The notes under the pieces: model-generated
The model's input: only the letters and a program-made list of their open reading frames with translations
Databases searched by the model: none
Told to the model about the DNA's origin: nothing
Shown here: one piece after another, positions 13,806 through 21,594 of the stretch
How positions within the stretch are numbered: the stretch's first letter is position 1
How the letters are laid out: each line of letters opens with the position of its first letter
Source: Blastocatellia bacterium
GTDB lineage: Bacteria; Acidobacteriota; Blastocatellia; UBA7656; JADIYM01
Reading direction: 5' to 3'
Assembly (NCBI GenBank): GCA_021463145.1
Contig: JAJTWZ010000006.1
Location: 81,485 to 113,897 of the forward strand
DNA length: 32,413 nt
Translations under genes and position numbers: made by a program

Positions 13806-15869
13806 ATGCACCGAGCCGTAACCCTCTGTCTGGTCCTGGCCATCGTGTCGATCACCGCCGTGGCGCCCGCCGAGGGGCGTGAGTCGCGAACCGCGTCGTT
13901 GCTCTCGAATGAGCACCTGAACGCAATCGTGACTGAGGCCTCGGGCTCGCGGGCAAAGGACACCGTCATCGCACTGTCCACGATGCATCGCGTACAGGCG
14001 TCTTCGGGATTTCACGACGCCGCCGAGTACGTTGCGGCAAGGGCACGGGAGCTCGGACTCTCCGAGGTCGCCATCGAGCGCTTTCCAGCTGACGGGAAGA
14101 CGACGTTCGGCACGTTCCGCAGCTACTTCGGCTGGGAAGCCGAGTCCGGCGTGCTTACCGAAACCGGGCCGCGCGCGAGGACCGTCGCGGACTACTCCAC
14201 GATGCGTGTCGCTTTGGCCGACTACAGCAACGACGCCGACGTGACCGCCGACCTGGTCGACGTTGGAGACGGGCTCGCCGACAAGGACTACGCCGGCCGG
14301 GAAGTGAAGGACAGGCTGGTGCTCGCGGGCGGCAACGTCGCGGGCGTGCATCGCGAGGCGGTCGAAAAGCGGGGCGCTGCCGGGATCGTCAGCTACCAGC
14401 AGAATCAGCCTTCGGGATGGAGTGGCGATTACGCCGACAACGTCAGGTGGGGACACCTCTCGCCCTACAACCTCCAGAACAGGTTCGCCTTCATGGTTTC
14501 GCTCCGCGAAGCGCGCGAACTGCGATCGCGGCTTGCCGGTGGCGAATCGATAAGAATGCGGGCGGTGGTGCGAGCCCGGATGAAGCCCTCCCATTTCGAG
14601 GTCGTGACGGCGACGATTCCCGGCTCCGATCCGGCAGCCGGCGAGATTCTTTACACGTGCCATCTTTGCCATCAGAAGCCGGGCGCGAACGACAATGCGA
14701 GCGGCGCGGCGACGATTCTGGAGGACGCGCGGCTGCTCGCGCGCCTGATCCGCGAGGGCAAGCTCGCGCAGCCCCGCCGGACCATCAGGTTTCTGTGGCC
14801 GCCCGAGATCTCGGGCACGGCCTGTTACCTCGCGCGCCATCCGGAGGTCGCGTCTCGCACCCGCGCGGCGATCCACATGGACATGGTCGGCGGCGACTTC
14901 GAGCGGACGAAGTCGGTATTTCATATCACGCGAACGCCGGCCTCGCTGCCAAGCGCCGTGAATGACGTCGCCGCCGTGTTCGGCGAGCACGTGATCGGCG
15001 CAAGCGCGAGGTTCGCGGCGGGTGAGCGGAGTGTCGACGCCTACGTTTCGCCCGAGGGCTCCAAGGCGCAACTCGTTGGCGAGATTGCACCTCACTCGAT
15101 GGGATCGGATCACGACGTCCTCCAGGAAGGCAGTTACCGGATTCCGACCGTCTACCTCAACGACTGGCCCGACGTGTTCATCCATACCGACAACGACACG
15201 CCCGCCAACATCGATTCCACGAAGCTGCGTCGAGTGGCGATCGTCGGCGCGGCGACTGGTTACGTGCTGGCGGCCGCCGGACCGGATGACGCGCAGGACA
15301 TCGCCCTCGAGGTCTACGCACGCGGCGCCATTCGGCAGGGAGAAGCCTTGAAGCGCGCGCTGGAGTTTGGAGCTCGCGGGCCGGTAACGGTCGAGCGATT
15401 TCACGACGCGCGCAACATCGTCGAGCAGGCCGGACGCATCGAGCGCGAGGCCCTGCTTTCCATTCTGTCGCTGACATCGGACTCAGGCAGTGCCGCGCGA
15501 ACGATCGCGTCGCTCGTTTCGGGTGTCGAGGCGCGAACCCGAGCCGACGTCGCCGTTGTCCAGCGCTACGTGCCAATACCGGCGGCACAGACCTCGGAGC
15601 CGGCCGGTGCGAACCTCGTTCCGAAGCGCGCGCCAACGGTCGTTGGCCCGATGAGCGTGTACTACTACGACTACATCGAGGACAAGCTCGGAGCGAGTCC
15701 GGGCGGCGACGGGCGCATTCAGTACGAGATCCTCAATCTCGTGGACGGAAGGCGCAGTGCGCGGGCGATCCGCGAGATCCTGGCCGGGGCCTACGGTCCG
15801 GTCGAGGTCGAGACGGTCGTCGAATACCTCCGAGTGCTCGAAAAGGCGGGCGTCGTCCGTCTCGAATGA
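13806..15869 (+). CDS. Exported M28-type metallopeptidase with PA-like insert and C-terminal winged-helix-like domain
   Basis: 687 residues. The signal peptide core is TLCLVLAIVSITAVAPAEG. A protease-associated-like region (about residues 140-220, including RLVLAGGNVAGVHREAVEKRGAAGIVSYQQ) comes before the peptidase core. The core carries the M28 residues: His286 in CHLCH, Asp in GANDNASG (about 293-300), Glu334 in PPEISGTACYL, the HMDMVGG acid and the DVFIHTDND His. Cys288 stands where classical M28 members have the Asp of H-x-D; HxCH followed by xANDNxSG is the pattern I recall for DUF4910-type aminopeptidase-like proteins. The last 70 residues (IQYEILNLVDGRRSARAIREIL through VVRLE) look like a PqqD or winged-helix domain. 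The start has GGAGG 9 bp upstream. Substrate is unknown. Confidence 0.85.
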   Translation: MHRAVTLCLVLAIVSITAVAPAEGRESRTASLLSNEHLNAIVTEASGSRAKDTVIALSTMHRVQASSGFHDAAEYVAARARELGLSEVAIERFPADGKTTFGTFRSYFGWEAESGVLTETGPRARTVADYSTMRVALADYSNDADVTADLVDVGDGLADKDYAGREVKDRLVLAGGNVAGVHREAVEKRGAAGIVSYQQNQPSGWSGDYADNVRWGHLSPYNLQNRFAFMVSLREARELRSRLAGGESIRMRAVVRARMKPSHFEVVTATIPGSDPAAGEILYTCHLCHQKPGANDNASGAATILEDARLLARLIREGKLAQPRRTIRFLWPPEISGTACYLARHPEVASRTRAAIHMDMVGGDFERTKSVFHITRTPASLPSAVNDVAAVFGEHVIGASARFAAGERSVDAYVSPEGSKAQLVGEIAPHSMGSDHDVLQEGSYRIPTVYLNDWPDVFIHTDNDTPANIDSTKLRRVAIVGAATGYVLAAAGPDDAQDIALEVYARGAIRQGEALKRALEFGARGPVTVERFHDARNIVEQAGRIEREALLSILSLTSDSGSAARTIASLVSGVEARTRADVAVVQRYVPIPAAQTSEPAGANLVPKRAPTVVGPMSVYYYDYIEDKLGASPGGDGRIQYEILNLVDGRRSARAIREILAGAYGPVEVETVVEYLRVLEKAGVVRLE

Positions 15870-15937
15870 GCTGCGCGGGCACCCGAAGACAGGAGGCGGG
15901 AGAACGCCTGAAGTGCGACGCCGGCGGTGCGATCGGA

Positions 15938-16876
15938 TCAACTTCCATCCTGGCTCTGGAGGTTCCAGAGTCCGATGCGCTCGGAGAGCACGTAGGCGAG
16001 CCACGCGACCGCCGCCCCGGCGACCAGGTCGACGATGTAGTGCTGATTGAGCGCGACTGTCGCGACCCACATGATCGATCCATACACGGCTGCCGCGGCG
16101 AGCGCTCGACGTGATCGCTCGCGCCAGAGCAGGAGCAGAAGCAGGACCGGGTAACCGCCGTGTAGCGAAGGCACGGCCGCGAACCAGTTCGGCGCCGTCT
16201 TGATCGTCTCGCTGATGATCGTTCCGTCCATGCCGGCCGCCAGGTCCGTTGCCGCTACGAGTTCCGCCGTCGGCTGGGCGAAACCGTGCGCCGAGATCCA
16301 CCAGGGTGCGGCCGTCGGCAGCAGTACGTAAATGGCGAATCCGAGCAGGTTCAGCACCACGAACGCCCGCGTGAATCGCACGAAGCGGCCGCGCCACAGT
16401 GCCGACGCGCGGCCTTGCAACCACAATCCGAGCAACATGGCCGGATAGGCGAAGACGTGCGACAGGTAAACCACCTCGAGCGACATCGCCGTGCCTGCCC
16501 ATATCGGCGACGAAGCGTGCGCCGCAAGCCACGCTCGCGCTGCGTGGGGCGGCGTCCGCCCGCCCGCGAGCCAGCCGAACAGTGCTCGCTCCAGTTCGTA
16601 CGGCCACGCGACACCAACGCGTTCGAGCAGCCAGGGTTGGGCGAGCCGCAGCCGGTCGTATGTGACCCACGTGCCGAAAATCGGCCCCCAGTCGACGAAG
16701 AACCGTCGTCCGGCGTCCGCGGCTACGAGCGCGCCCGCAACGGCCAGCAAGAGGAAGAGGTGGTAGACGCGAAACGTTCGAGTCGCGTACCCAAGCGCCA
16801 GAAATGCCGCGACTCCCAGACAGACGACATACTGCCAAGGCTCGAGACGGCGCAGACGAAGTGCGAGCTGGGACAT
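15938..16876 (-). CDS. PAP2 superfamily membrane phosphatase/phosphotransferase (Aur1/PAP2_3-like)
   Basis: 312 residues with about six hydrophobic segments. Two of the three PAP2 motifs are clear: AVPSLHGGYP (His239) and LNQHYIVDLVAGA (His279, Asp283). These give the catalytic His pair on the outer face of the membrane. The classical KxxxxxxRP first motif is absent, as in the Aur1/inositol-phosphoceramide-synthase-like branch. The protein probably removes or transfers phosphate or a phospho-headgroup on a lipid such as undecaprenyl or phosphatidyl substrates; which one is unknown. The start at MSQLALRL is supported by GGAGGAAC ending 4 bp upstream; the 55 codons before it are rejected. It is 201 bp downstream of rdgB on the same strand and convergent with the peptidase gene. 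Confidence 0.88.
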   Translation of the reverse strand: MSQLALRLRRLEPWQYVVCLGVAAFLALGYATRTFRVYHLFLLLAVAGALVAADAGRRFFVDWGPIFGTWVTYDRLRLAQPWLLERVGVAWPYELERALFGWLAGGRTPPHAARAWLAAHASSPIWAGTAMSLEVVYLSHVFAYPAMLLGLWLQGRASALWRGRFVRFTRAFVVLNLLGFAIYVLLPTAAPWWISAHGFAQPTAELVAATDLAAGMDGTIISETIKTAPNWFAAVPSLHGGYPVLLLLLLWRERSRRALAAAAVYGSIMWVATVALNQHYIVDLVAGAAVAWLAYVLSERIGLWNLQSQDGS

Positions 16877-17077
16877 CCGGGTTCCTCCAAGCGTAGACCC
16901 CACTGCGAGATGCGTGCCAGAGGATTTGACGGGATTCCCGCGGGGACTGGAGAACCAGGGTGCAGGAATTGCCGGACGGTTGTCAGGAATAGCCAGGAAA
17001 CTGGCAAGCAGCGCTTTTCCGGGACTGCCGCGCGACGGCAAATCGATCTCGCTCAGTAATCGCGAGTAACGTCCGGC

Positions 17078-17659
17078 TCACCGTCCGGCGACGAACTCCC
17101 GGAGCTTCGCGAGGGCGCGGCCGCGGTGGCTGATGGCCGACTTCTCGTGGATGGACATCTCGGCGAACGTCCTGTCTTCGCCGTCCGGCGTAAAGACAGG
17201 ATCGAACCCGAAGCCGGAACCGCCGTGCGCCGTGTGCCGGATCCGCCCCTCGCATTCACCGGAGAAGATCTCGGCGAGGTTCTCGCCTACGAGCGCGAGT
17301 GTGCAGACGAATCGCGCCGAGCGTTCACTCGACGGCACGCCATCGAGTTCGGAAAGGAGCCTCTCGATCCGTTCGGAGTCCGAAGCGCCGTAACGAGCCG
17401 AATGGAGCCCCGGGCGGCCTCCGAGGATATCGACGACGAGTCCCGAGTCGTCCGCCACAGTCAGCAATCCCGAGGCTTCGTGCCAGGAAGTGGCCTTCAG
17501 CAGCGCGTTCTCGGCAAACGTCGAGCCGGTCTCGCTCGGCGCTGCGCGATCGGACAGATTCGCTGCCGCCAGATCGAGGATCTCGAAGCCCAAGCCGTCG
17601 AGCGCGTCGGCGAGTTCACGGACTTTTCCAGCGTTCGTTGTCGCAACGAGCAGCTTCAT
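17078..17659 (-). CDS. rdgB: dITP/XTP pyrophosphatase (RdgB/HAM1)
   Basis: 193 residues, a complete HAM1 protein. It hydrolyses non-canonical purine triphosphates (dITP, XTP, ITP) to monophosphates and pyrophosphate, keeping deaminated bases out of DNA and RNA. The N-terminal TTNAGKVREL substrate loop, the TFAENALLKA helix, the VADDSGLVVDILGGRPGLHSARYG metal-binding stretch, GFGFDPVF and the terminal KSAISHRGRAL motif are all present and intact. No clear Shine-Dalgarno sequence is seen; a weak TAGAAC lies about 10 bp before the ATG. The gene diverges from the zinc-ribbon gene at 17759. Confidence 0.96.
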   Translation of the reverse strand: MKLLVATTNAGKVRELADALDGLGFEILDLAAANLSDRAAPSETGSTFAENALLKATSWHEASGLLTVADDSGLVVDILGGRPGLHSARYGASDSERIERLLSELDGVPSSERSARFVCTLALVGENLAEIFSGECEGRIRHTAHGGSGFGFDPVFTPDGEDRTFAEMSIHEKSAISHRGRALAKLREFVAGR

Positions 17660-17758
17660 CGGCTGGGTGTTCTATCACGGCTTGGCGAAGCCCGTGAACC
17701 CGCTCCGAGCGCGCAGCGTGTTGCGGGCCCGCGGAAGTCTGGGGAAGAATCGCGCGTC

Positions 17759-18175
17759 ATGATTCGGACTGGATCATTGCAAGTTCCCGACGTTCCCAAT
17801 GCGTGCGTCCGGTGCGGAACGCCGTACGGGCTTACCCGCCAGCCGCTTCTGGTTCGCCGGGGAGGGGGACGGATCCGCTACGTCGACGTTCCATTTTGCC
17901 CTCGCTGCTGGCGGCTGCACGAATCCACCAGATCCGTGTTTTTCGTCGCGGCCGGAGTCGCCACTGCCTCGCTTGTCATCGGACTCGCCGTGTCCGTTAT
18001 CTCGCAAGACTGGGTGCCCGCCGCGGCATCGGTTGTCTTCGCCACGGCAACTGTGTTCGTGGCTCGCGCGATTCGCCGGCGCGCCCTTCCCGTCGTGCGG
18101 TACGAGCGTGGATCCGATCCCGTCGTCGTCATTCCGACAGTCGGCGAGGTCCGGATCGTGACAGGCGGCGAATAA
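17759..18175 (+). CDS. Small zinc-ribbon membrane protein of unknown function
   Basis: 138 residues. An N-terminal treble of CVRCG and, 33 residues later, FCPRC makes a four-cysteine zinc ribbon. Two hydrophobic helices follow (VFFVAAGVATASLVIGLAVSVIS and WVPAAASVVFATATVFVARAI), then a basic RRR turn and a short cytosolic tail. The start at 17759 is chosen because upstream codons are antisense to rdgB; GGGGAAG lies about 10 bp before it. The family is not recognised; similar small zinc-ribbon and two-helix proteins are common and uncharacterised in myxobacteria-like genomes. It ends at a strong hairpin shared with deoC. Confidence 0.7.
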   Translation: MIRTGSLQVPDVPNACVRCGTPYGLTRQPLLVRRGGGRIRYVDVPFCPRCWRLHESTRSVFFVAAGVATASLVIGLAVSVISQDWVPAAASVVFATATVFVARAIRRRALPVVRYERGSDPVVVIPTVGEVRIVTGGE

Positions 18176-18185
18176 GGACGGACCG

Positions 18186-18215
18186 GACGGATCGGAGTTC
18201 GAAGTCCGATCCGTC
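18186..18215. terminator. Bidirectional hairpin terminator between the zinc-ribbon gene and deoC
   Basis: Perfect 11-bp stem GACGGATCGGA (18186-18196) and TCCGATCCGTC (18205-18215) with an 8-base loop. It is centred in the 55-bp gap between two convergent genes. There is no long T-run on either side, but stem strength and position fit termination of both. Confidence 0.7.
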
Positions 18216-18230
18216 AGATCCAGGCTGCAC

Positions 18231-18905
18231 TCATCCTTCGTCGCCCGTCAGCCGCACGATGACCGGACCGCTGCTCGTCCCGATCCTGGTCGCACCCGCC
18301 TCGAGCATTGCTAGAGCATCGTCATAGGTGCGGATGCCGCCCGATGCCTTGACTCCAATCTCGGGACCTACTGTCTTCCGCATCAGCCGAACCGCGTCAA
18401 CCGACGCCCCGCCCGGTCCGAAACCAGTCGAAGTCTTCACGTAATCGGCGCCACCGGCGACCGCGAGCTCGCAAGCGCGAACGATGTCGTCGTCGTCGAG
18501 ACCCGCGGACTCGATGATGACCTTCAGCAGTCCGTCGCGGGCGGTAACGGCATCGGCGACGGCCGCGACGTCCGCGCGCACGCGATCGTATTCTTCGCTC
18601 TCGAGCCCGCCGAGGTCTATCACCATGTCAATCTCGATGGCTCCGTCCGCAAGTGCGGCCTCGGCCTCGGCGCGCTTTGCAGCAGTCGACGAAGCGCCAA
18701 GTGGAAACCCGACGACAGCGCAAACACGAACGGGCGAATCGGAGACCATCCGGGCCGCCTCCGGCACCCAGACACCGTTGACGCATACGGCGTGGAATCC
18801 AAAGTCGACGGCCTCGACGCAGAGCGCGCGGATCCGGTCTCGCGATGCAGCCGGGGCCAGAAGCGTATGATCGATGAAGGGGGCGATGTTCGTCTTCGTG
18901 GACAT
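18231..18905 (-). CDS. deoC: Deoxyribose-phosphate aldolase
   Basis: 224 residues, full-length class I aldolase with a TIM-barrel layout. It splits 2-deoxyribose-5-phosphate into glyceraldehyde-3-phosphate and acetaldehyde in deoxynucleoside salvage. The Schiff-base lysine is Lys157 in YVKTSTGFGPGGA; Asp93 (EIDMVIDLG) and Lys186 (GVKASGGIRT) complete the active site. IDHTLLAP at the N-terminus and ATRIGTSSG at the phosphate-binding end are also typical. No other deo gene is in the window. A TATTAT hexamer lies 7 bp before the ATG with no ribosome site between, so translation may be leaderless. Confidence 0.97.
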   Translation of the reverse strand: MSTKTNIAPFIDHTLLAPAASRDRIRALCVEAVDFGFHAVCVNGVWVPEAARMVSDSPVRVCAVVGFPLGASSTAAKRAEAEAALADGAIEIDMVIDLGGLESEEYDRVRADVAAVADAVTARDGLLKVIIESAGLDDDDIVRACELAVAGGADYVKTSTGFGPGGASVDAVRLMRKTVGPEIGVKASGGIRTYDDALAMLEAGATRIGTSSGPVIVRLTGDEG

Positions 18906-18912
18906 GCTGCTG

Positions 18913-18918
18913 ATAATA
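18913..18918 (-). promoter_or_regulatory. Putative -10 element for deoC
   Basis: TATTAT on the minus strand (5/6 match), 7 bp before the deoC start. No clear -35 at 16-18 bp. Transcription would begin at or next to the ATG. Confidence 0.4.
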
Positions 18919-19039
18919 AGCGGGAGAGTGGACAGAAATCACAGGGTTTTCCGGGGATCCGCCGGATTCCCGGCCTGGGTGGCGCTCACCCGCCGGCCGT
19001 CACCCGAAATTCCTGTGAATCCCGTCCGTTCATCCTTGC

Positions 19040-19045
19040 TACACT
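19040..19045 (+). promoter_or_regulatory. Putative -10 element for the PTS operon
   Basis: TACACT (4/6 match) with 10 bp to the EIIA start codon and no ribosome site between. The -35 is not identifiable. Confidence 0.3.
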
Positions 19046-19055
19046 TGTCGGCGAC

Positions 19056-19487
19056 ATGACCCAGAACTCACGACTGATTGGCGGCGTCATCGTGTCGCAC
19101 GGACAACTCGCGACGGAATTGCTCAGCGCGGCGGAAACAATCGTCGGCCCTATCGACCACGTCACGGCCGTTTCCATCGGTTGGCACGACGATGTGGACA
19201 TTGCCCGGGACGAGATCGAGCGATCGATCGAGCGAGTGGAGTATGGAAACGGCGTCCTCATCCTTACCGATATGTTCGGCGGCACGCCAACGAACATCGC
19301 GGCGACGTTTCTCGACGCCGGGCGTAAGATCGAGATCGTGACAGGGGCGAACCTGCCGATGATTATCTGCCTTTCGGACCAGCAGGCGGACGACGACCTG
19401 CCAGCCCTTGCCCAGCGTGTGCGCGATCAGGGGCAGCGCGACATCTACATCGCCAGTGATCTGCTGACGCCAAGAAAGAAAAGCTGA
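19056..19487 (+). CDS. PTS mannose-family EIIA component
   Basis: 143 residues, a single EIIA-Man domain. The phosphorylated residue is His15 in GGVIVSHG, and the LTDMFGGTPTN loop is the conserved second signature. VTGANLPM is also typical. In sugar transport this protein passes phosphate from HPr to EIIB, but no EIIB, EIIC or EIID gene is present here, so a regulatory role is more likely; similar EIIA-HPr-EI clusters occur in deltaproteobacteria. The start at 19056 is chosen from the family N-terminus; upstream codons are antisense to deoC. The HPr gene follows after 3 bp. Confidence 0.93.
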   Translation: MTQNSRLIGGVIVSHGQLATELLSAAETIVGPIDHVTAVSIGWHDDVDIARDEIERSIERVEYGNGVLILTDMFGGTPTNIAATFLDAGRKIEIVTGANLPMIICLSDQQADDDLPALAQRVRDQGQRDIYIASDLLTPRKKS

Positions 19488-19490
19488 TCG

Positions 19491-19778
19491 ATGCTTACCC
19501 GTAACGTCGTCGTCGCGAACCGGCTCGGACTTCACGCGCGCGCAGCGGCGCGCCTCGTCAATATTGCCCGCCAGTACACCAGCCACGTCCGCCTGGAGCG
19601 AGCCGACACGGGTCAGTCCGCCGATGGCAAGGGAATCTACGGCGTGCTTCTGCTGACAGCGTCGCGTGGGACCGAATTGCGCGTCATGGCGGAGGGCGAC
19701 GACGAGCAGCGAGCCGTGGATGCGCTTTGCGGCCTTATAGAGCGCCGATTCGAGGAGGAGGGTGATGCCCTCTTCTGA
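19491..19778 (+). CDS. HPr phosphocarrier protein
   Basis: 95 residues, an HPr with His15 in the NRLGLHARAAARLV motif, the residue phosphorylated by EI. The second conserved helix normally reads DxKSI with Ser46 as the target of HPr kinase; here it reads DGKGIYGVLLL, so the serine is Gly48. The protein can carry phosphate but should not be switched by HPr(Ser) kinase. It lies 3 bp after EIIA and overlaps the EI start by 14 bp, indicating tight coupling. A regulatory (NPr-like) relay is possible. Confidence 0.95.
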   Translation: MLTRNVVVANRLGLHARAAARLVNIARQYTSHVRLERADTGQSADGKGIYGVLLLTASRGTELRVMAEGDDEQRAVDALCGLIERRFEEEGDALF

Positions 19779-21561
19779 GTCACCGGCTCTCGTGCCATCG
19801 CCTTCCGGTGAGCGCGATGTGCGCGTCGACGGAATCGGCGTGAGCACCGGCGCGTCGGTCGGTCGCGTTTTGCGGCTCGACCAGCGCGACATCGCTGCCG
19901 GTCTGCCACCCGATGTAAATGCCGACGATCCCGCCGTCGAGATCGAGAGACTGCGGCAGGCATTCGTCCGAGCAAGAAATCAGGTGCTCGCCCTCAAACA
20001 GCGCGTGGCGACCGAGCTCGGCCGCGGACACGCCTACTTTTTCGAGGCGCATCTGCTGATGCTCGACGACCCGGAGCTCGTCGCTGACGTGGAACGCGTC
20101 ATTCGCACGAGGCGAGTAAAGGCGGAGTGGGCGGTGAAGGCGGTGCTGGACCGCATGCTCGTCGTCTATGAGTCAGTGAAGGACGACTACCTGCGCGAGC
20201 GGGGCTCCGACATCGAAGACGTCGCCCGCCGCGTCATCCGCGCTCTCGCGGGACGTCCCGGGACGAGCGGTCTTGCCAGGCTACAGCACGATGTCGTCGT
20301 GCTCGCGAACACGCTGCCTCCGTCGACAGCTGCGGAACTCGATCTGAGTCACGTTCTCGGCTTCGCGACGGGAGACGGCGGTTTTACGAGTCACACGGCG
20401 ATCATCGCACGCTCGCTTGGAATTCCGGCCGTAGTGGGACTGTCTGAAGTCGCACTTCGAGTTACGTCAGGAGAGCCGATGGTCGTCGACGGAACGGATG
20501 GCTGCGTCATCGTCCGCCCGTCGAAGCCGGTGATCCGAAGATACCTCCGGCAGCATGGACTCCAACGCCGGCTCGAGGAAATGGACGAGCCGCCCGAGCG
20601 CGCGAGAACCCTAGACGGACATCTGTGCATGCTTCGCGCGAACGTGGAGATCACTGCGGAACTGGATCTGGTGCGCCGGCACGGAGCGCGCGGTATCGGT
20701 CTCTACCGGACGGAGTTCCTCTTTCTCAATTCTCAGCCGTCGCTGCCCACCGAGGACGAGCAGACGCGCGTGTTCGAACAGGTGGCGGAAGCTGGGGGCA
20801 AGCACGGTGCGACGATCCGGACGTTCGATCTGGGCGGCGACAAACTGCCGATCGGCCGAGTCGAGTCCGAACAGAACCCGGCGCTGGGACAGCGCGCGCT
20901 TCGCCTGGCCCTGTCGACGCCGGACGTGTTTCGCTCGCACGTGCGGGCGATCCTTAGGGCCAGCGCGCGTGGAAACGTGCGCATCCTGCTCCCGATGGTC
21001 ACGCACGTCGACGAACTGAGGGCGGCTCGCGCGGTGATCGATTCGTGCATGGAAGAGCTCGACACGGAGGGAATTCCCTTCGATCCAAGGCTCGCGGTCG
21101 GGGTGATGATCGAAGTGCCTTCCGCCGTTCTGGTGGCCGATCAACTCGCGGCGGAATGCGATTTCTTCTCGATCGGCACGAACGATCTGATCCAGTACCT
21201 TCTGGCGGTAGACCGCTCGAACCAGCGCGTCGCGCCGATGTTCGCGCCGTTGCATCCGGCCGTGCTTCGCGCGCTCGAGCACGTCGTCAGGGCCTCGGAA
21301 GCGGCCGGCATCCCGTCGATCGTCTGCGGCGAAATGGCCTCGAATCCCGTTCATGCCACCGTGTTGGTCGGGCTCGGCTACGACCGGTTCAGCATGACGC
21401 CGACGGCGATCCGACTCATCAAGCGGGTCATCTCTTCGCTCGACCGCGACCTGGCCGCGTCACTGGCAGGCGAAGCGCTCAGGTGCCGGACTGCAGCCGA
21501 GGTCGACGGCCTCCTCGCGCGCGAACTGCCTCTCAGGTTCCCGGGCTTCTTCAAGGTCTGA
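19765..21561 (+). CDS. ptsI: Phosphoenolpyruvate-protein phosphotransferase (EI)
   Basis: 598 residues, full-length Enzyme I without GAF or other fused domains. It takes phosphate from PEP and passes it to HPr. The N-terminal domain carries the phosphohistidine in GGFTSHTAIIARSLGIPAVVG (His210), preceded by the HPr-binding helical region. The C-terminal PEP-binding barrel shows GIGLYRTEFLFL, TFDLGGDK, IGTNDLIQYLLAVDR and the catalytic Cys521 in CGEMAS. ATG 19765 sits 6 bp after GGAGG; GTG at 19762 is an alternative. It is last in the operon. With no permease in sight, the output is EIIA phosphorylation state, which presumably reports PEP/pyruvate status. Confidence 0.96.
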   Translation: MPSSESPALVPSPSGERDVRVDGIGVSTGASVGRVLRLDQRDIAAGLPPDVNADDPAVEIERLRQAFVRARNQVLALKQRVATELGRGHAYFFEAHLLMLDDPELVADVERVIRTRRVKAEWAVKAVLDRMLVVYESVKDDYLRERGSDIEDVARRVIRALAGRPGTSGLARLQHDVVVLANTLPPSTAAELDLSHVLGFATGDGGFTSHTAIIARSLGIPAVVGLSEVALRVTSGEPMVVDGTDGCVIVRPSKPVIRRYLRQHGLQRRLEEMDEPPERARTLDGHLCMLRANVEITAELDLVRRHGARGIGLYRTEFLFLNSQPSLPTEDEQTRVFEQVAEAGGKHGATIRTFDLGGDKLPIGRVESEQNPALGQRALRLALSTPDVFRSHVRAILRASARGNVRILLPMVTHVDELRAARAVIDSCMEELDTEGIPFDPRLAVGVMIEVPSAVLVADQLAAECDFFSIGTNDLIQYLLAVDRSNQRVAPMFAPLHPAVLRALEHVVRASEAAGIPSIVCGEMASNPVHATVLVGLGYDRFSMTPTAIRLIKRVISSLDRDLAASLAGEALRCRTAAEVDGLLARELPLRFPGFFKV

Positions 21562-21594
21562 GGGCGGAAATCGCCGCGTCCGGTCTTCCTTGGA

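Noticed and set aside
14655-14672. CxxCH heme-c motif (CHLCH) in the peptidase
   Set aside because: It lies exactly at the M28 zinc site before GANDNASG and fits the HxCH form of related peptidases, so heme attachment is unlikely.
13644-15404. 586-codon minus-strand frame opposite the M28-type peptidase
   Set aside because: The plus strand carries a signal peptide and conserved metal motifs; the antisense translation matches nothing and is a GC-rich shadow.
15483-16838. 451-codon minus-strand frame across the PAP2 gene and peptidase 3' end
   Set aside because: It is out of frame with the PAP2 motifs and has no family features.
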